From: Planctomycetaceae bacterium
GTDB taxonomy: Bacteria > Planctomycetota > Phycisphaerae > Phycisphaerales > UBA1924
Assembly (NCBI GenBank): GCA_021294835.1
Contig: JAJTDF010000002.1
Location: forward strand, 32,821-96,820
Direction: 5' to 3'
Length of the DNA stretch: 64,000 nucleotides
Below are positions 60,917 through 64,000 of the stretch, in pieces; positions within the stretch are counted from its first letter, which is position 1; every line of letters begins with the position of its first letter. A program made the position numbers and the translations under genes. The notes below the pieces were generated by a model. That model searched no databases and was not told the DNA's origin. It saw nothing but the letters and a program-made list of their open reading frames with translations.

Positions 60917-61648
60917 CTAGACAGCATTTGGCCCACTCGGCGCCGAGCCTCTGCCACTGTCCAGCTTGATGTTGAGATCGGCCAATCGCTTCTTGTTCGT
61001 AACAGGCTTGACGTAATAGTGGTCGGCCAGTTCTTCCAGGATTGTCAAAAGAAGTTGCGCCTCATGCGGTTCGACCTCAGTGATCTCGCCCGTCTCCCGA
61101 TTCTCTTGGGGATGAGCGGACACATTGCCCAGCCTTCGAACGGCATCCATTGTCTCCCGCAGATATCCGGGCAGCTCTGGCTCTGCCGCCTCGATCTTCT
61201 TTACAAGCTTGGACTGATTGTAATTCTGCCGAGTGAGCATCAGCTCCAAGCAGCGCCGCGCGAGTGCAGCACTCGCCTTCGGGGAAACCGGCAAAACACG
61301 TGCAGCCTCGGCAAACTCGTCGCGTATCTTACCATCTACACATTCGGGGAGAAGACGGGGTGGCAGTTGGCTTGGATGTACCAGCGTGCTTATGCGATTG
61401 ACTACCTCGACTATGCACACGTGCTCACATGACGGACATACACAAATATCGAACAAGCCAACGACCGTTGCGGATGGATTCCGCAAGTAAAGACGCCCGG
61501 TGCTTTGAATGTAATTAATGACCACCTTCTTCCGCTCTACCAACATCTCGTTTGTTTCAGGACATTGGACGTTGACCGCTTCGAAACGGACGACCCTTGC
61601 GCAAAACGGGCAGATACCTGAAGAGCCAGCTTCGGGTGGCGATGACAT
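60917..61648 (-). CDS. DUF4145-domain protein, first copy
   Basis: Protein of 243 residues. A zinc-ribbon-like N-terminus (CPFCARVV at 13-20, CVCPSC near 69-74), then the DUF4145 helical domain (LPVSPKASAALARRCLELML, ETMDAVRRLGNVSAHPQENR, LLLTILEELADHYYV). DUF4145 occurs in type I restriction HsdR subunits and as stand-alone proteins near defence genes. A paralogue with the same layout is at 62795. The 283 bases upstream (61649-61931) hold no gene that I can support. Confidence 0.85.
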   Translation of the reverse strand: MSSPPEAGSSGICPFCARVVRFEAVNVQCPETNEMLVERKKVVINYIQSTGRLYLRNPSATVVGLFDICVCPSCEHVCIVEVVNRISTLVHPSQLPPRLLPECVDGKIRDEFAEAARVLPVSPKASAALARRCLELMLTRQNYNQSKLVKKIEAAEPELPGYLRETMDAVRRLGNVSAHPQENRETGEITEVEPHEAQLLLTILEELADHYYVKPVTNKKRLADLNIKLDSGRGSAPSGPNAV

Positions 61649-61931
61649 GGCTTAAGCCTAGGGCCTACGGATCGACCTGGCTCCACGTTCCGAAGATTCC
61701 CGGTCGTTTATCGACCCGGTGCTGAAGCCCCGCCCAGGCGTGTAGACGCAACGACCTTCGCCGCCTAAGGACCCGATCTCGCACGATGAGTTGCCGTCGT
61801 CACCGGTCAAGTAGCTTCGGCAAACTGCCGACTTATCGATCCAGTGTCCCCGCGTGCCGATTGACGGCTTGGGTAGCGGCCGGACTTGTCTTTGAGCAAG
61901 CCGACGAATCCATAGTAGAGGAAGATGTCCA

Positions 61932-62591
61932 ATGGCTGATTACATCCCCGGGCCCGATGCCTCCTTCCAGGCGTGGCAGTCCAACTTTGTGACCTACGCC
62001 AACGCCAACCTGACCGCGCTGGGGCTCACCGCCGCGGACCTGGCCCCGGTCACCGCCGCTCAGGGCACCTGGGCCACCGCCTTCCCCGCCCACGTCGCCG
62101 CCGTCAACGCCGCCAAGGCCGCCAAGCAGACCAAGGACGAGGCCCGCGCCGCCTATACCGCGGTCATCCGGCCCCTGGTCCGCCGCCTGCAGGCCTCGCC
62201 CCAGGTCTCGGATGCCGAGAAGGCCTCGCTGGGCATCACCGTGCGCCAGGAGCCGACCCCCATCGGCCCCCCCACCACCGCCCCCATCTGTTCCATCGAG
62301 TGCGGCAACCGCCTGCAGCAGTCCCTCCGCTTTGTGGACTCGGCCACGCCCACGCGGCGCGGCAAGCCCGCGGGCGTGCTGGGTGTGGAGATCTGGAACA
62401 AGGTCGGCACCACCCCGCCCACCGGCGAGGGCGACCTGCGCTTCGTCGCCGTCGACACCAGCGCCCCCTACGTGATGAACTTCGACGCCGCCGACGGCGG
62501 GAAGACCAACTACGTGTGGATGCGGTGGGTGTCGCCCACGGGCGAACGCGGGCCCTGGAGCGAGCAGGCGCAGGCGACCATCGCGGCGTGA
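61932..62591 (+). CDS. Two-domain hypothetical protein, second copy
   Basis: Protein of 219 residues beginning MADYIPGPDASFQAWQSNFV, a helical domain to about 110, then a beta domain (RRGKPAGVLGVEIWNKVG; GGKTNYVWMRWVSPTGERGP) ending WSEQAQATIAA. The same plan as the protein at 59157, with the closest match in the last 30 residues. Proteins of this type are frequent in planctomycetes and of unknown function. GAGGAAGATGTCCA precedes the ATG. Confidence 0.8.
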   Translation: MADYIPGPDASFQAWQSNFVTYANANLTALGLTAADLAPVTAAQGTWATAFPAHVAAVNAAKAAKQTKDEARAAYTAVIRPLVRRLQASPQVSDAEKASLGITVRQEPTPIGPPTTAPICSIECGNRLQQSLRFVDSATPTRRGKPAGVLGVEIWNKVGTTPPTGEGDLRFVAVDTSAPYVMNFDAADGGKTNYVWMRWVSPTGERGPWSEQAQATIAA

Positions 62592-62650
62592 TGGTGTGGA
62601 TGAGCCTTTGGGGGTTTGGCCGTCGCCGGGAGAGCTGGCGGCGGTTGATT

Positions 62651-62730
62651 CTGCAACCGGCCCCGCTGGGGCCGCAACCCAACCGGACCACACGGTTTGG
62701 GCCGGGAGGGGTGCCGAGGAGGGCTGCAGG
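62651..62730. repeat. 80-bp dispersed repeat, first copy
   Basis: Similar over 80 bases to 63841-63920 (ctgcaaccggccccgctggg at the start, gccgggaggggtgccg near the end). Lies between the second two-domain gene and the second DUF4145 gene. Confidence 0.7.
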
Positions 62731-62794
62731 CGGCGGTGGAGAACGAGCGATCTGCAATCGCTGCGGCGGACCGTCCGCCCGCTCGCGTGTTGGC

Positions 62795-63538
62795 TCAGAC
62801 AGAGGGCTTCGGGGGCGTCTGCTGCCCCGGCGTCAGCCGCTTGGCGTTCTGAAGCTTCGCTTGCAGGTCGGCCAGCCGCTTGGCGCTCGCAGCGGGCTTC
62901 ACGTAATAGTGGTCGGCCAGTTCTTCCAGAATGGTCAGCAGCAGGTCCGCCTCGTGCGGCTCCACGTCCACGATCTCGCCGGTGTGCTTGCTCTCCTGGG
63001 CGTGCACCGAGAGGTTGCCCAGCTTCCGCACAGCGTCCATCGTGGCATGCAAATAGCCCGGCAGGTGCTGCTCGGCCGCCTCGATCTTCTGTTCCAGCTT
63101 CGGGTGGTAGAACCCCTGCTTGGTGAGCATCATCTCCAGGCAGCGGCGGGCCAGGGCGGCGCTCGCCTTGGGCGAGATCGGCAGCACCCGAGCTGCTTCA
63201 GCAAACTCCTCCCGCATTTCCGGATCAACGGTCTCCGGCAGCAACCGGGGCGCGGAGGAGCTTGGCAGCACCAGCGTCCGACTGACCCCTTTGCACTGCA
63301 CAATGCAGGGCTGGCGGCACGCCGGGCACATGCACACGTCAAACACCCCGGCCGACTTGTCCGACGGATCGCGGACTTCAATCTGGTTGATGCTCTCCAT
63401 GTAGTCCAGCAGCACCGACTGCCCGCCGATCTCTTCAACGCGTGACTTCTCACACCTCAGCGTGACGCGTTCGAATCTGACCACGTTCTGGCAAGCCGGA
63501 CACTGACCTGTGGTCTCAGCCTTGGGTAATGACGACAT
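62795..63538 (-). CDS. DUF4145-domain protein, second copy
   Basis: Protein of 247 residues, clearly paralogous to the product of 60917: CPACQNVVRFERV at 13-25, CMCPACRQPCIV, LPISPKASAALARRCLEMML, ATMDAVRKLGNLSVHAQESK and LLLTILEELADHYYVKPAAS. Roughly 60 percent of the visible positions agree between the two. The first Cys pair (CPAC) and the second (CPAC with a preceding CMC) suggest bound zinc. Convergent with the two-domain gene, as in the first copy of the module. Confidence 0.86.
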   Translation of the reverse strand: MSSLPKAETTGQCPACQNVVRFERVTLRCEKSRVEEIGGQSVLLDYMESINQIEVRDPSDKSAGVFDVCMCPACRQPCIVQCKGVSRTLVLPSSSAPRLLPETVDPEMREEFAEAARVLPISPKASAALARRCLEMMLTKQGFYHPKLEQKIEAAEQHLPGYLHATMDAVRKLGNLSVHAQESKHTGEIVDVEPHEADLLLTILEELADHYYVKPAASAKRLADLQAKLQNAKRLTPGQQTPPKPSV

Positions 63539-63676
63539 GAGGCAAACATAGTCTGGGCCGCTCACGGTGACGCCGAAGGCGGCCGCAACCTTCATCCGCC
63601 ATGCGGTCCGGGAACTTCAGCTGCGGCTGAGCAAGCATCGGTACAGGCGGGCTTCGCGGGCTCAAGGTCCGTCGCC

Positions 63677-63770
63677 GCGCGCCGAGTCCCTTCGAAGTGG
63701 CCCGCCGGTGTCGGGTGCGTGCCGCCCCCGACTCCCCCCGGCCAAAGGCCAAGACCTGCCGGAGCGGGCG
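63677..63770 (+). repeat. Truncated copy of the 63-bp motif and 227-bp unit
   Basis: 63677-63714 matches one 63-bp motif (gccgcgcgccgagtccctt), and 63708-63770 matches the first 60 bases of units A and B, then diverges. The right end of the unit is missing. No gene is supported from 63539 to 64000. Confidence 0.7.
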
Positions 63771-63840
63771 CAGGTGGTTCTGGGGCGCCTCCCTGACCCC
63801 AAGTCTCCGTGGTGCGGTCGCGGAGGCCACATCGCCCCGT

Positions 63841-63930
63841 CCGCAACCGGACCCGCTGGGGCCGCCACCCAATCTGACCGCCCGGCTTGAGCCGGGAGGG
63901 GTGCCGGGGAGGGCGGCACGCCCTCCCGGC
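63841..63930. repeat. 80-bp dispersed repeat, second copy, with strong hairpin
   Basis: 63841-63920 repeats 62651-62730. Here it ends in a 16-base-pair hairpin: GCCGGGAGGG and GTGCCG (63891-63906) pair with CGGCAC and CCCTCCCGGC (63914-63930) around a 7-base loop, with one bulged G. Confidence 0.7.
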
Positions 63931-64000
63931 ATCAGTGGATAATGAGCGGCAGCGGTCCGCGTGTCGCCATAACCCATCGGGGTGCTGGGATCAAGGGCGG

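Overview
The window is high-GC bacterial chromosome with long operons and ATGA/GTGA start-stop overlaps. It most resembles a planctomycete, probably of the Phycisphaerae type. The evidence is a fused CcoN-CcoO oxidase subunit, a PilM-PilN fusion in a pilus-type cluster, a protein with three Cys-Gly-Tyr-Asp-Leu / Cys-Pro-Glu-Cys zinc ribbons, and the menaquinone-by-futalosine enzyme MqnE. This is judged by family resemblance, without a database search.

Layout. 48-9254 (minus): a complete cbb3 oxidase operon, ccoNO-Q-P-G-H-(SafE-type protein)-I-S, with a divergent Rrf2 Fe-S regulator at 9722 and an FNR-like dyad between them. 10328-17871 (minus): a type IV pilus / type II secretion inner-membrane cluster (PilZ, PilB/GspE, PilC/GspF, prepilin, PilMN, PilO-like, PilP/GspC-like) without a visible secretin or prepilin peptidase. 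18003-31873: housekeeping and envelope genes (FIST sensor, small membrane protein, proB-proA, S41 peptidase, mqnE, Fur family regulator, MscS channel, dtd, GT39 transferase).

32111-37822 holds tRNA-Ser(GGA), tRNA-Glu(CTC) and, between them, a 5.3-kb integrated element bounded by identical 20-bp att sequences at the 3' end of tRNA-Glu. The element carries two small HTH proteins, a DUF3987 replication-type protein, hypothetical proteins, four 10-bp-phased iterons and a tyrosine integrase. The integrase reading frame runs through attR and stops inside the tRNA gene. The same frame runs through attL into a 58-codon tail at the other end of the element. On excision the two halves would join into one longer integrase gene, so integration appears to swap the integrase C-terminus. 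I regard this as the most interesting system in the window.

37958-57995: more housekeeping and envelope genes (greA, FtsQ-like protein, gpmI, peroxiredoxin, gcvT, secreted proteins, GT9 transferase, mnmA, zinc-ribbon membrane protein, purQ, esterase-like hydrolase, GH31 glucosidase, class III aminotransferase). 57996-64000 is accessory: 63-bp tandem repeats in inverted orientation around two 227-bp units with 36-bp terminal inverted repeats, then a duplicated module (a two-domain secreted-type protein plus a convergent DUF4145 protein, present twice) with a DUF6338 membrane protein and a small partner inserted in the first copy.
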